NCBI GenBank assembly: GCA_938092005.1
Contig: CALKOU010000012.1
Coordinates: 24,226-88,225, forward strand
DNA: 64,000 nt
From: an uncultured Flavobacteriaceae bacterium
GTDB taxonomy: Bacteria; Bacteroidota; Bacteroidia; Flavobacteriales; Flavobacteriaceae
Direction: 5' to 3'
Positions 18,298 through 26,657 of this stretch are shown here, one piece after another. How positions within the stretch are numbered: position 1 is the stretch's first letter; each line of letters starts with the position of its first letter. The notes under the pieces were generated by a model, which had not been told where the DNA came from, did not search any database, and saw only the letters and a program-made list of their open reading frames with translations. The position numbers and the translations under genes were made by a program.

Positions 18298-21108
18298 TTA
18301 CAATGAAAGAATATACTCTGTAAGGTTCTGATTATGCTCGAGATCCATTTTTTTACGCAATCGATATCGCTTAATATCTACACTCTTCACCGAAATACTA
18401 AGGAGAGGAGCTATTTCCTTAGAGGATAAATTTAGCCTTAGGTATGCGCACAGCTTTAAATCGTGATTGGTTAACGCCTCGTGTTTTTGTTTTAGTCGTT
18501 TTAAAAAATCTTTATCTGCGTTGTCAAATGCTTGTTCAAAAAACTCCCAATCGTCATCGTTTTTAAGCGACCGTTTGATGGTTCTTAACACGCGGGAAAC
18601 GGTAGGGTCATTTGCTGCAGGTTCCAAATCGATTAACAATGAATTCATGAACTGGTTTTTCTTAATAAAAGCCATTGTTGATATCGCAAGCTCTTTGTTT
18701 TTTTGTTCAATATTGTCTTCCAGTTGTTCGTTTTTGATGCGCATGATTTCCTCATTTTGTCTGAGCTGCATCAAATCTATTTTACGTTGATTTTCGTTAA
18801 TCAACTTTTCTTGCTCGCGTCTGTAGTAGTACGTATATCGGATGTTTATCAGACGAAACAATCCAAACATAAAAATGGAATACACCAATAACGCAATATT
18901 TGAAAAGTAATACGGTCTTTTAATTGAAAAAGGGACTCCAAGTATTACATCACTTACATCATCATTTACCATTGCCCGTACCGATAAGGTATACGTTCCG
19001 AATTTTAAGTTACTAAACGATGTCGTTGCGCTTTCTGTCCATGCAGACCAGGTTTCGCTATAGCCATCAAGCCTGTATTGAAAGCGAGGTGTGTCGTAAA
19101 TTGCATTGTTTGTCAAGTAAAACGACGCTGTAAAGCTGTTGAAATCTGCCTCGAGACTTACTTCTTCATGTAAGCTTATTGATTGTTCTCGCCCCGCCTT
19201 ATTGCGAGCAGTAAAGGCCGCAAGTGCTATTTTTGGCGAAGAAGATTTTATTTTTGATGTATCAAACCTAAAAAAGCTATTGGAAGTTCCCAATAAGTAC
19301 TTGTCTTCAACAATATGGCTGATGTTTTCAAAGCCAGTGTTGGTTTTTCTAGCATCGTAAGCTAATGGGTATTTAGACACCACAAAATCATCACTAAGAG
19401 CACCTTTGGCTAAGCGCACCAAATTATTTCGCTCAAATAACCAAAGATATTTTTCTCTGTCCAAAACCATCTTCCCCGTTGTGAAATTATCATCGTTAAA
19501 AAGTTGTGCTATTTTGTCATTTTTTACAAATTGATTTTGTTGCGCATCATACCCAAAAAAACCGTTTTTAGAAAAATAATACACGTCTCCTTGAAAAGAT
19601 GTCATGCTGCTGTATAAACTAATAGGAGCATTGGGTACTTGTGTTGTTGTCAACACCCTTGTTTTTTCTGAATTTAGCACCAGCCTAAAAACACCTTTGT
19701 ATTCATGGCTAACAAGAAATTCTTGCGGGTTAATGCGTTCAAAATAGCGAGAAGAAATAGTAAAGTTTTCGATATGATGTTGGTACAACCATGCGCCATT
19801 TTGTTTTTTAAAAAGGTGTAATCCGTCATAGGCACCAGCTATAAATTCGGTATCATTCATTGTTTTAAAAAGCCATATCCCTGACGCTCCATATAATTTA
19901 CGTGCTTTATTTTGATTCACTAAAAAAGCACCACTATCATGCCCACACATCAACGCATTGTTTATGATTTGTAATGACCACACTTGCCCTTCCATGCCCA
20001 CAATAGGCCTGAGAAGTTCATCAGAATTATACTTTTTATAATAAAGCCCTTGATTTGTTCCAACATAAAGGAAATCATTAAAAATTTGAGTTGCATATAC
20101 AGTACCGATAAAATTCAGGTTGTTATTGAACTTTTGAATGGGTGTATCCGTTGCTACATAGGCAAGACCATCATCTAGACCCAACCAAACCCCATTTGCG
20201 TCAGCGAAAACAGTCAATACCGTATTGTTGTGCAACCCTTCATCGGCGTTGATGTGTTGCAAAAGAATACCATCAGAGGAAAGAACATAAACACCATTTT
20301 TAACAGAACCTAAAATAAGTTGGCCGTTTTCAGATTTGGTAAAACTGTATATAACGTCACGAGATAAATCGCGACTTAACTTTGAGTTGTAGACTGTTAT
20401 TATTCCATTATTGTGCAACAACAAACCATTATCGCGCGTAACAAATAATTCTCCTTTTAAGGTGGAAGTCATGCCAACAACTGGGTTCTGCATTAATTGA
20501 TTTGCAGTTAGGTATACTTTGCTGTTTTCATTTACAATTTTATAAAGCGTTAACTTATTGTCTTGAAAAAAAACACCATCGTCATTTACAAAAGCCTTAA
20601 CAACACCATTTTTTGGAGTTATGGTATTCAAACTGTTATTAATTTGATTGTAGATAACAAGTCGATCCAAGGATTGAAACAAAATGAATTCTTTATGACT
20701 AAGAATGCTCCAAAATTGCTCATCCTCAATCATATCAAAATCAAAACGATTTGCAAGCGATGTATAGACAAGCTTACCGTTTTCCTGACGTAACCAATAG
20801 CCAAAATCCATGTAAGCACCTGTGTATACGATATTTTTATTTACCCCTACTGCTCGCATAATCGTATTGTTAGGAGTTGCGTATAAGTTCCAGCGCAAGC
20901 CATCAAACTCTAGCAAGCCAAAGTTATTGGCTACATATAATCTTCCACTAGAATCGCGATCTATTTTCCAGTTCTGATTTCCTGCTTGGTAAATCTCAGG
21001 TGTGTAGTTTTGTATAGAAGGGTGATATTGCGCTATTGAATAAGAAACACTTATTATGCTTAAAATCAGTATTTTATATATAGTATTTTTCAATTTGTAT
21101 GGTTGCAT
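18298..21108 (-). CDS. Propeller/Y_Y_Y sensor with LuxR-type HTH, PUL regulator
   Basis: 936 residues. A signal-anchor N-terminus leads into a two-component-regulator-type beta-propeller (about 30-640, repeats such as SGRLYVANNFGLLEFDG and ANGVWLGLDDGLAYV), then a Y_Y_Y immunoglobulin-like domain (about 655-730, FQYRLDGYSETWS), one membrane helix (about 735-757), a charged coiled coil, and a C-terminal LuxR-type HTH (about 880-936, LNLSSKEIAPLLSISVKSVDIKRYRLRKK). There is no kinase or receiver domain, so this is a one-component transmembrane regulator, a flavobacterial counterpart of hybrid two-component PUL regulators. It lies 108 bases upstream of susC on the same strand and probably senses a glucan oligosaccharide in the periplasm. 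Confidence 0.85.
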   Translation of the reverse strand: MQPYKLKNTIYKILILSIISVSYSIAQYHPSIQNYTPEIYQAGNQNWKIDRDSSGRLYVANNFGLLEFDGLRWNLYATPNNTIMRAVGVNKNIVYTGAYMDFGYWLRQENGKLVYTSLANRFDFDMIEDEQFWSILSHKEFILFQSLDRLVIYNQINNSLNTITPKNGVVKAFVNDDGVFFQDNKLTLYKIVNENSKVYLTANQLMQNPVVGMTSTLKGELFVTRDNGLLLHNNGIITVYNSKLSRDLSRDVIYSFTKSENGQLILGSVKNGVYVLSSDGILLQHINADEGLHNNTVLTVFADANGVWLGLDDGLAYVATDTPIQKFNNNLNFIGTVYATQIFNDFLYVGTNQGLYYKKYNSDELLRPIVGMEGQVWSLQIINNALMCGHDSGAFLVNQNKARKLYGASGIWLFKTMNDTEFIAGAYDGLHLFKKQNGAWLYQHHIENFTISSRYFERINPQEFLVSHEYKGVFRLVLNSEKTRVLTTTQVPNAPISLYSSMTSFQGDVYYFSKNGFFGYDAQQNQFVKNDKIAQLFNDDNFTTGKMVLDREKYLWLFERNNLVRLAKGALSDDFVVSKYPLAYDARKTNTGFENISHIVEDKYLLGTSNSFFRFDTSKIKSSSPKIALAAFTARNKAGREQSISLHEEVSLEADFNSFTASFYLTNNAIYDTPRFQYRLDGYSETWSAWTESATTSFSNLKFGTYTLSVRAMVNDDVSDVILGVPFSIKRPYYFSNIALLVYSIFMFGLFRLINIRYTYYYRREQEKLINENQRKIDLMQLRQNEEIMRIKNEQLEDNIEQKNKELAISTMAFIKKNQFMNSLLIDLEPAANDPTVSRVLRTIKRSLKNDDDWEFFEQAFDNADKDFLKRLKQKHEALTNHDLKLCAYLRLNLSSKEIAPLLSISVKSVDIKRYRLRKKMDLEHNQNLTEYILSL

Positions 21109-21115
21109 GTAGATA

Positions 21116-21123
21116 CAAAACTA
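21116..21123 (-). promoter_or_regulatory. Possible -7 box of the regulator gene
   Basis: TAGTTTTG on the minus strand fits TAnnTTTG exactly but ends only 7 bases before the regulator ATG, implying a leaderless or nearly leaderless mRNA. No good -33 element is seen; the best match is TTGA. Confidence 0.3.
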
Positions 21124-21249
21124 TACAATTTAATTAACTACACATGTTCAAGCTAAAAAAGAAACCCATAAAGCACTGTGATTTACCGGCTAAATCCGTT
21201 AAGGTTTCCAGGCTCAAAAAAATTATTACTTATATTTAAACAAAAAAAT

Positions 21250-21756
21250 ATGAAAAACAGAAGAGATTTTTTGAAAGACGTGTGCCCAACGGTAGCCTTT
21301 GCCTTTTTTGGTTTAAGCTTTTTAGAGGCGTGTAGCAGTGGAGACGATGATGTGGAAACGACCAATCCTGGTAACGGCGGCGGAACAGGAACAGGAACAG
21401 GAACAGGTACTGGAAGTGGAAGTGGCACCTCAAACCAAGGGTTTACTGTTAATGGCAACACCTATGCCATTGACCTAACCAACACCAACTTTAGCGCACT
21501 GTCAACTGTCGGCGGCTGGATGAATGGCAAAAATCTAGGGATTGCTGCCTTGTTTCTAAGAGTTTCATCATCTGAAATAAAGGCATACACTAATGTATGC
21601 CCACATCAAGCGGCTGATAACAGATGGGAGCTTGTAAATGGTGATACTTTTAAGTGCAATCAGCACGGAAGAAGCTTTAGTGCGAATTGCAATAGTGCTT
21701 TATCATGTTATACTTCAACACTAAATGGTGACAGCTTAAACGTAACGATTGGCTAG
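21250..21756 (+). CDS. Rieske [2Fe-2S] lipoprotein with Tat signal
   Basis: 168 residues from the ATG at 21250. The N-terminus KNRRDFLKD is a Tat-like twin-arginine signal followed by a lipobox (LEACSSG), so it should be exported, possibly folded with its cluster, and lipid anchored. A Gly/Thr/Ser-only linker (about 40-60) leads to a small Rieske domain with both cluster motifs, CPH (in NVCPHQAADN) and CNQHGRSF. Such single-domain Rieske lipoproteins are found next to electron-transfer or oxygenase systems, but no partner is adjacent: the regulator is divergent and the carotenoid genes are convergent. Redox partner unknown. Confidence 0.8.
   Translation: MKNRRDFLKDVCPTVAFAFFGLSFLEACSSGDDDVETTNPGNGGGTGTGTGTGTGSGSGTSNQGFTVNGNTYAIDLTNTNFSALSTVGGWMNGKNLGIAALFLRVSSSEIKAYTNVCPHQAADNRWELVNGDTFKCNQHGRSFSANCNSALSCYTSTLNGDSLNVTIG
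21382..21425 (+). repeat. Hexanucleotide microsatellite in Rieske linker
   Basis: GGAACA is repeated four times in a row and continues degenerately as GGTACTGGAAGTGG, encoding the Gly-Thr/Gly-Ser linker. In-frame unit number can change linker length without breaking the gene. Confidence 0.8.
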
Positions 21757-21800
21757 AAGCCTTGTTAGGAATTACCCCAAAAGGGCATAAACTTCGATTC

Positions 21801-21828
21801 GATGCTACGCATCTGGTGCTAAAGCACC
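21801..21828. repeat. Two small back-to-back hairpins
   Basis: GATGC-TAC-GCATC (21801-21813) and GGTGC-TAAA-GCACC (21815-21828) lie between the convergent Rieske gene and tRNA. Without T-runs they are weak terminator or processing candidates. Confidence 0.35.
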
Positions 21829-21845
21829 GCTGTCGAGACTACAAG

Positions 21846-21917
21846 TAGCCTCGCCAGGAATCGAACCTGGATCTAAAGTTTAGGAAACTTCTATTCTATC
21901 CGTTGAACTACGAGGCT
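21846..21917 (-). tRNA. tRNA-Arg (anticodon CCT)
   Basis: A cloverleaf can be folded: 7-bp acceptor stem AGCCTCG/CGAGGCT, D-stem GTTC/GAAT, anticodon stem GAAGT/ACTTT with loop TTCCTAA (anticodon CCT, reading AGG), and T-stem CCAGG/CCTGG with loop TTCGATT. The 3' CCA is not encoded. The 5' end overlaps the last 10 bases of the cruF coding region on the same strand, so RNase P cleavage would cut that mRNA at its stop codon. Confidence 0.93.
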
Positions 21918-22567
21918 AATTGAATAAGGCTAAAAATACCAAAAAAGAAAAATTGTACCAATACAAGATGAAACGAAAAGACACGGTCTTTGATTTTAAT
22001 TTGTGTTTGATACACCCACTGTATGGGAAAGGCAACCAAAAACCAACCTATATAATTAGACAAAGGAGCCGTTACGTTGGCAAATTCCCAATAATCAAAT
22101 TTTGGCGCAACAGGCTCAATAACCAAATCAATAAGCACCATTAAAAAGGCGCCAAAAGCTGCTGCCTTAATCGCAGACTGGTTAAAAAATATAGCTCCTG
22201 CGGCCCCCGTGATAAAAGTTAACATCACCCAATTGGCACCAATAAGCAAAGGAACACCACCTACTTTAATGCCTAGATTGTTGCCATAGGCGTACTCCCC
22301 AAAAATAAGCCCATAATTAACCCCTAGCAACTCAACGGTCATGCCTACTATAAAAGCAGTACCAGCTGCCAAAGCAACCCCCTTATCCATTTGAGGCTGA
22401 TTGATAAAGAGCAACACAAACGTAGCAAACAGGTTAATAGGCGTGGTTTCTAAAAACAGTTCGCGGTCAATAAATAATATACCGAAAAGACCAGAAATAT
22501 GAAATAGCCAAATAAGCCCAACCGAAATCTTTGCAGTTCCCGTTACTGGTATAAGATAATCTCTCAT
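21908..22567 (-). CDS. cruF: CruF-like carotenoid 1',2'-hydratase
   Basis: 219-residue polytopic membrane protein of the DUF422/CruF family, with about six hydrophobic segments and the conserved stretches VGMTVELLGVNYGLIFGEYAYG and LIDLVIEPVAPKFDYWE. CruF hydrates the psi end of monocyclic carotenoids (for example gamma-carotene) as a step toward myxol or saproxanthin. Its ATG overlaps the crtD stop by 4 bases, so the two are translated together. Oddly, its stop codon TAG and the two codons before it lie within the tRNA-Arg gene. Orientation and coupling place it last in the crtA-like/crtD/cruF operon. Confidence 0.85.
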   Translation of the reverse strand: MRDYLIPVTGTAKISVGLIWLFHISGLFGILFIDRELFLETTPINLFATFVLLFINQPQMDKGVALAAGTAFIVGMTVELLGVNYGLIFGEYAYGNNLGIKVGGVPLLIGANWVMLTFITGAAGAIFFNQSAIKAAAFGAFLMVLIDLVIEPVAPKFDYWEFANVTAPLSNYIGWFLVAFPIQWVYQTQIKIKDRVFSFHLVLVQFFFFGIFSLIQLAS

Positions 22568-24030
22568 GGCGTTGGTATTAAGTCAGCTACTATTTTTGCG
22601 GATAACAAACATAAGGGAATCCCGCCGCCTGGATGTACACTCCCGCCACAAAAATAAAGGTTTGCCAATTCACGAGAAAAATTAGGGTGGCGCAAAAAAG
22701 CAGCCATCTTATCGTTTGAAGACGCTCCATATAGTGCTCCTAAATGGGATTGCGTGCGCGCTTCAATAATATCGGGGGTCATGATCCACTCTTCTTCAAT
22801 CAACGAGGCAATATCAGCGTCTAGTATTCGGTTTAGTTTGGCAATAACCCACTGGCGTAACTCTTGCGCTAGTTGTTCCCATTCTTGTCCTTTGTCGTGT
22901 GGTGCGTTAATCATCACAAACCAGTTTTCTTTACCTTCAGGTGCATCAGCAGGTACGTCTTTGGAAGTAATATTTACATAAACTGTAGGGTCACCAAAAA
23001 GAGTTTTGCTCTTAAAAATAGCATGAAACTCTGCCTTATAATCTTCTGAAAAAAAGATGTTGTGTAAATCAAGTTGTGGAAAAGAAGCTCCCATGCCCCA
23101 ATAAAAAATCACAGCAGAACTTGAACGTTCTTGCGCCAATATCTTTTTTGGCTGTTTTTGATTGGGTAGTAACTTCTGGTAGGTAGGTACGACATCCATG
23201 TTGGATATGACCACATCGGCGCGATGTTCGATTTTGTTAACTTGAACACCTACCGCCTTTTTGTTTTCAACGATAATTTTATCAACGCTACTACTTAAAT
23301 GAAACATAACCCCCTGGCGCTTGGCGAGTTCATATAAGGATTGGCTGATGTCACCCATCCCTTTTGTGGGAATGTAAGTGCCGTAATGTTGCTCCAAGTG
23401 CTGCACAAGCGTCATCATACCTGGTGTTTGGTATGGATTGGAGCCATTGTATGTGGCAAATCGGTTATAGAATTGAACCAAATGGGGTTCTTTTAGCTGG
23501 GTTTGATTAACACTGTTTAATGAAGTGTCTATTTCAAACGAGAAATAATTTGCAATCCCTACGAGTGTTTCTTTTCTTAGATAGGTTTGCCATTTGTGCA
23601 ACGAGCGTTCCAAAAACAAAGGTCGGGTACGGTCAAATTTGTTCTTTGCTTTTCCCAAATAACGGGTTAGGGTTTTGGCAGGAACTGCAAGTTTTTCTTC
23701 TACTTCTTGAACAAAGCGGTTGGTGTCGCCATAGGCCGTGAGCGTTTTGCCATCTTCCCAAAAATAGGTACATGCAATGTCTTTGCGTTTATACAGAAAG
23801 TGATCCGCTGGGGTTTCTTCACATAATTCAAAAAGAGCATCTACAAATTGTGGCATGGTAAACAAGGAAGGGCCTGCGTCAAAACGATAGTCTCCTAAGG
23901 TAAACGTAGACAGCTTTCCACCAATGTAGTCATTGGCTTCAAAAACCTCAACGGTGTAGCCTTTTTTTGCCAATCGAATCGCCGTTGCCAATCCGCCAAC
24001 ACCAGCGCCAATAAGTATTGCTTTAGCCAT
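22564..24030 (-). CDS. crtD: CrtD-like carotenoid 3,4-desaturase
   Basis: 488-residue FAD-dependent amine-oxidase-fold desaturase. The N-terminal dinucleotide motif (AILIGAGVGGLATAIRLAKK with EVFEANDYIGGKL), the central FSSEL-like RFATYNGSNPYQTPGMM and the C-terminal FCGGSVHPGGGIPLCLLSAK are the marks of the CrtI/CrtD family. It is distinct from the crtI copy at 28069; grouping with cruF and a crtA homologue favours the C-3',4' desaturase of myxol-type xanthophyll synthesis. It overlaps the crtA-like gene by 8 bases and cruF by 4. A second phytoene desaturase is the less likely alternative. Confidence 0.8.
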   Translation of the reverse strand: MAKAILIGAGVGGLATAIRLAKKGYTVEVFEANDYIGGKLSTFTLGDYRFDAGPSLFTMPQFVDALFELCEETPADHFLYKRKDIACTYFWEDGKTLTAYGDTNRFVQEVEEKLAVPAKTLTRYLGKAKNKFDRTRPLFLERSLHKWQTYLRKETLVGIANYFSFEIDTSLNSVNQTQLKEPHLVQFYNRFATYNGSNPYQTPGMMTLVQHLEQHYGTYIPTKGMGDISQSLYELAKRQGVMFHLSSSVDKIIVENKKAVGVQVNKIEHRADVVISNMDVVPTYQKLLPNQKQPKKILAQERSSSAVIFYWGMGASFPQLDLHNIFFSEDYKAEFHAIFKSKTLFGDPTVYVNITSKDVPADAPEGKENWFVMINAPHDKGQEWEQLAQELRQWVIAKLNRILDADIASLIEEEWIMTPDIIEARTQSHLGALYGASSNDKMAAFLRHPNFSRELANLYFCGGSVHPGGGIPLCLLSAKIVADLIPTP

Positions 24031-24697
24031 TGTTCAAAGTTAATGGACGCACAGCAAAGCGCGCAAATAAATCTTCTTTATACCAATTGCGTTGGCGTGT
24101 TTTTTTTACAATGGCTGCGTGATGCGAACTTTTGTAGGCAAAGTCTTTTACCTCTGCTAAGCTGTTCCACAAACTAAAGGTAGCTTGTTGCACCAAAGGC
24201 CATTCGCCAACGCCTTTATACCACAATACACCTTTAGCATTTTGTATGGCTTTGGAAGCAGCAGGAACAGCGCGCCAAAACTCCAACAGTCTGCTTGGGC
24301 GTAAAGTAGCGCGGGTGATAATGCCAATTTTTTCGTCATCGTGCAAGGCTCTTTTTTCAGCCACAAACGGATTTGTTTTTCCCCAAAGACCGTGACTATG
24401 AAGGGTGTGCAGAGAAAAATGCTTTTGCGTCTGCGACATGTTATTATAGGTTTGCATTAAGGTGCTTTCGGTCAAAAAAGCAGTTGCTGCTTCTTTTGTA
24501 TCCCATATGGTAAGAAGTGCATACGTTGAAAAATCTGGCCATAAGCTAAAGCCTGTTCCAGCACCTGTACCGAGCGTCTTAAAAAACTGAATGCCCTGCT
24601 GTTGGTGCAGTTTTGGAATGGCACGCTGCATTTGGGTAAATGCCCAAAACTTGTTTTTGGTGTATGAAAAAAAGCTTAAAACAACTTGTTGTGCCAT
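24023..24697 (-). CDS. CrtA-like carotenoid 2-hydroxylase/monooxygenase
   Basis: 224 residues, related to spheroidene monooxygenase CrtA: RAIPKLHQQQGIQFFKTLGTGAG, the YALLTIWDTKEAA segment and the ending FARFAVRPLTLNNG. In flavobacteria a crtA relative acts as carotenoid 2'-hydroxylase in myxol synthesis, and neighbours crtD and cruF fit exactly that route; 2-ketolation is the alternative. It is the first gene of the three-gene operon, overlapping crtD by 8 bases. The divergent gene at 24795 shares the upstream gap of about 97 bases. Confidence 0.8.
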   Translation of the reverse strand: MAQQVVLSFFSYTKNKFWAFTQMQRAIPKLHQQQGIQFFKTLGTGAGTGFSLWPDFSTYALLTIWDTKEAATAFLTESTLMQTYNNMSQTQKHFSLHTLHSHGLWGKTNPFVAEKRALHDDEKIGIITRATLRPSRLLEFWRAVPAASKAIQNAKGVLWYKGVGEWPLVQQATFSLWNSLAEVKDFAYKSSHHAAIVKKTRQRNWYKEDLFARFAVRPLTLNNG

Positions 24698-24748
24698 GTG
24701 TTAAATATAGGGGTATTGGTACAATATTTTATATCCCTACGCAAATGG

Positions 24749-24779
24749 GTTGTTAAGCATGTTTAGTCTTTTATCTTTG
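24749..24779 (+). promoter_or_regulatory. Promoter of the 24795 gene
   Basis: TATCTTTG (24772-24779) is an exact TAnnTTTG -7 box with GTTG (24749-24752) 19 bases upstream. It leaves a leader of only a few bases before the ATG at 24795 and supports that start over the earlier in-frame ATG at 24750. Confidence 0.5.
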
Positions 24780-24794
24780 CTGAAAATATTTTGG

Positions 24795-25619
24795 ATGAAA
24801 ACCATAGTCTTCAAACCGTTAGTAACCTCCCTTTTGATCTCCTTTTCAACGGTTGCTCAACATGTTGTTGAAAAACACAACTTACCAAAAGTGCTTGAAG
24901 AAACTTCTGGGCTTGCTATTCATAACGACACCCTTTGGACGCTAAATGATTCTGGAAACGAAGCAACGCTCTACGCCATTAGTAACAAAGGAAAACTCCT
25001 TGACAAAAGAGTGACCACAAATACCAATATTGATTGGGAAGATTTGGCAAACGCGAACGGCACCTTGATTGTTGCCGACATGGGAAACAATTTTGGTACG
25101 CGAAAAAATTTAAATGTATTAGAAATTGATCTGAGTAATAACAACGCAACAACACTAGATTCGATTCCTTTTCACTATCCTGAACAAGATAATTTTGGCT
25201 TCCAACAAGCCACCTCTTTTGACGCTGAAGGCATCATCTACATCGAAGATCAACTGGTGGTGTTTACCAAAAATAGAAGTACGTTAACTACTGAACTATA
25301 TGTAGTTTCAAAAGCTACAGAAGCCGCTAAAAAAATTGGCTCCTTGCCAGTTGGGGCGCTCATTACGGGTGCTGACTACCAGCAAGAAAGTAAAACGCTT
25401 GCCTTAACAGGCTATAATAAAAACAAAAAGCAATACGTATATATCATGCATGACTTTAGTCTATCGACCATTGCTGATGAGCATATTAAACAATACGAAC
25501 TTGATTTTATGGGTGCCCAAATTGAGGCCATTGCTATTATTGATCCCAATACCTTTTGGATTACTTCTGAAGAAACACGAAAGTACAACGCCTTTTTAGC
25601 TAAGATTAGTATAAAGTGA
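24795..25619 (+). CDS. Secreted beta-propeller-like protein, function unknown
   Basis: 274 residues from the ATG at 24795, with a signal peptide (LLISFSTVAQ). The chain is built of short repeats with strand-turn character (LEETSGLAIHNDTLWTLNDSG, INWEDLANANGTLIVADMGNN), resembling SdiA-regulated/esterase-like propellers common in Bacteroidota. No catalytic motif was identified. The next gene starts with a GTG overlapping its stop codon, so the two are coupled. Role unknown; a periplasmic or surface binding protein is plausible. Confidence 0.65.
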   Translation: MKTIVFKPLVTSLLISFSTVAQHVVEKHNLPKVLEETSGLAIHNDTLWTLNDSGNEATLYAISNKGKLLDKRVTTNTNIDWEDLANANGTLIVADMGNNFGTRKNLNVLEIDLSNNNATTLDSIPFHYPEQDNFGFQQATSFDAEGIIYIEDQLVVFTKNRSTLTTELYVVSKATEAAKKIGSLPVGALITGADYQQESKTLALTGYNKNKKQYVYIMHDFSLSTIADEHIKQYELDFMGAQIEAIAIIDPNTFWITSEETRKYNAFLAKISIK

Positions 25620-26122
25620 GTGCTATTGACCTTACCGCTTATTTAATGCAAGGGATCAAAAACGAAAAGGTGGTCCTTGAGCCCCTTTTAAAAGCCTATA
25701 CTGCTGACGAATTAGCCACAAAGCTTCTCTCATATATTGGTAAAGACAATACCTTTTGCTCCTTTAAAGCTGCAGATGCGTTGAATCAACTTATTAAGCT
25801 CAACCATGTTGCCATTGATGGTTTTAAGGCAGCGCTTATTGCGTTACTTCAACAAAACCCAAAAGACCTTCCCTTTCAATTTCCGCTTTTTATTGGCAAG
25901 TTAACGTTAGATCAAAAAGCACTAGGGTTTGTTTGGACTATATTATCGGGTTGGGTTGCGCAACACCATGCTTCACGTATTTTTAGGGTAAACTGCTTAC
26001 AAGCATTGCACGACCTCAAAACCCCTGCCCTACAAGAAGACTACGATCTCATTGTAGCAAGTTTGGCACGCGTCCCAATTGCTTCGCTTCAAGCAAGGAT
26101 ACGTATCTTAGCCAAAAAATAA
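25616..26122 (+). CDS. Hypothetical helical-repeat-like protein
   Basis: 168 residues, mostly helical with alternating Leu/Ala patterns that resemble HEAT-type repeats; no signal peptide or membrane segment. Not recognised. It starts with GTG within GTGA, overlapping the upstream stop by 4 bases, and ends 4 bases before the FMN reductase gene, so it belongs to a three-gene unit. Function cannot be assigned. Confidence 0.7.
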   Translation: MSAIDLTAYLMQGIKNEKVVLEPLLKAYTADELATKLLSYIGKDNTFCSFKAADALNQLIKLNHVAIDGFKAALIALLQQNPKDLPFQFPLFIGKLTLDQKALGFVWTILSGWVAQHHASRIFRVNCLQALHDLKTPALQEDYDLIVASLARVPIASLQARIRILAKK

Positions 26123-26126
26123 AGCT

Positions 26127-26657
26127 ATGCCTGATATTGTTGCTTTTGGCGCAAGTTCGAGTCAAAACTCCATTAACCGAAAATTAGCGCATTTTGCTGC
26201 GCAAAACGTTCCCAACGCCACCGTCAATCTCTTAGATTTAAACGATTTTGAGATGCCGCTATACAGCACTGATCGTGAAAAAGAAGGCATTCCAGAGAAG
26301 GCACTTGCCTTCAAAGCTGCGCTAAACGCCAGTGATGGCATTATCATTTCGTTTGCCGAACACAATGGTGCTTATACCACGGCTTTTAAAAATATTTTTG
26401 ATTGGATTTCTAGATTGGAAAAACCGATTTGGTGCGGTAAACCCCTGTTTTTACTAGCCACCTCAACAGGGGCGCGAGGAGCTATAACCGTTTTAGAACT
26501 TGCTCACTTACGACTGTCTCGTGACAATCCTCACATTCCCATCTTTTCGTTGCCTTCATTTAATGAAAATTTTGATGATAGCGAAGGCATTACGAACACA
26601 GAACTTCAAGCTGGTTTTGATACGGCTCTATCCGCTTTTGTGTCGCAACTAAGCTAA
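26127..26657 (+). CDS. NAD(P)H-dependent FMN reductase family protein
   Basis: 176-residue flavodoxin-fold protein: N-terminal FGASSSQNSINRKLA phosphate-binding loop, LYSTDREKEGIPE, the SFAEHNGAYTTAFKNIFDW segment around the flavin, and KPLFLLATSTGARGA. These are hallmarks of the NADPH-dependent FMN reductase (ChrR/YieF-like) group, cytoplasmic enzymes that reduce flavin, quinones or other acceptors. Last gene of the unit beginning at 24795; its 3' end overlaps by 9 bases the 3' end of the convergent HMA protein gene. Confidence 0.85.
   Translation: MPDIVAFGASSSQNSINRKLAHFAAQNVPNATVNLLDLNDFEMPLYSTDREKEGIPEKALAFKAALNASDGIIISFAEHNGAYTTAFKNIFDWISRLEKPIWCGKPLFLLATSTGARGAITVLELAHLRLSRDNPHIPIFSLPSFNENFDDSEGITNTELQAGFDTALSAFVSQLS

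Noticed and set aside
21183..21461. Proline/valine-rich open frames opposite the Rieske gene
   Set aside because: They are produced by the GGAACA repeat read on the other strand; no start context or family resemblance.
21757..21917. tRNA-Arg as an attachment site of an integrated element
   Set aside because: No integrase, no second copy of the tRNA 3' end and no change in gene content around it within the window.
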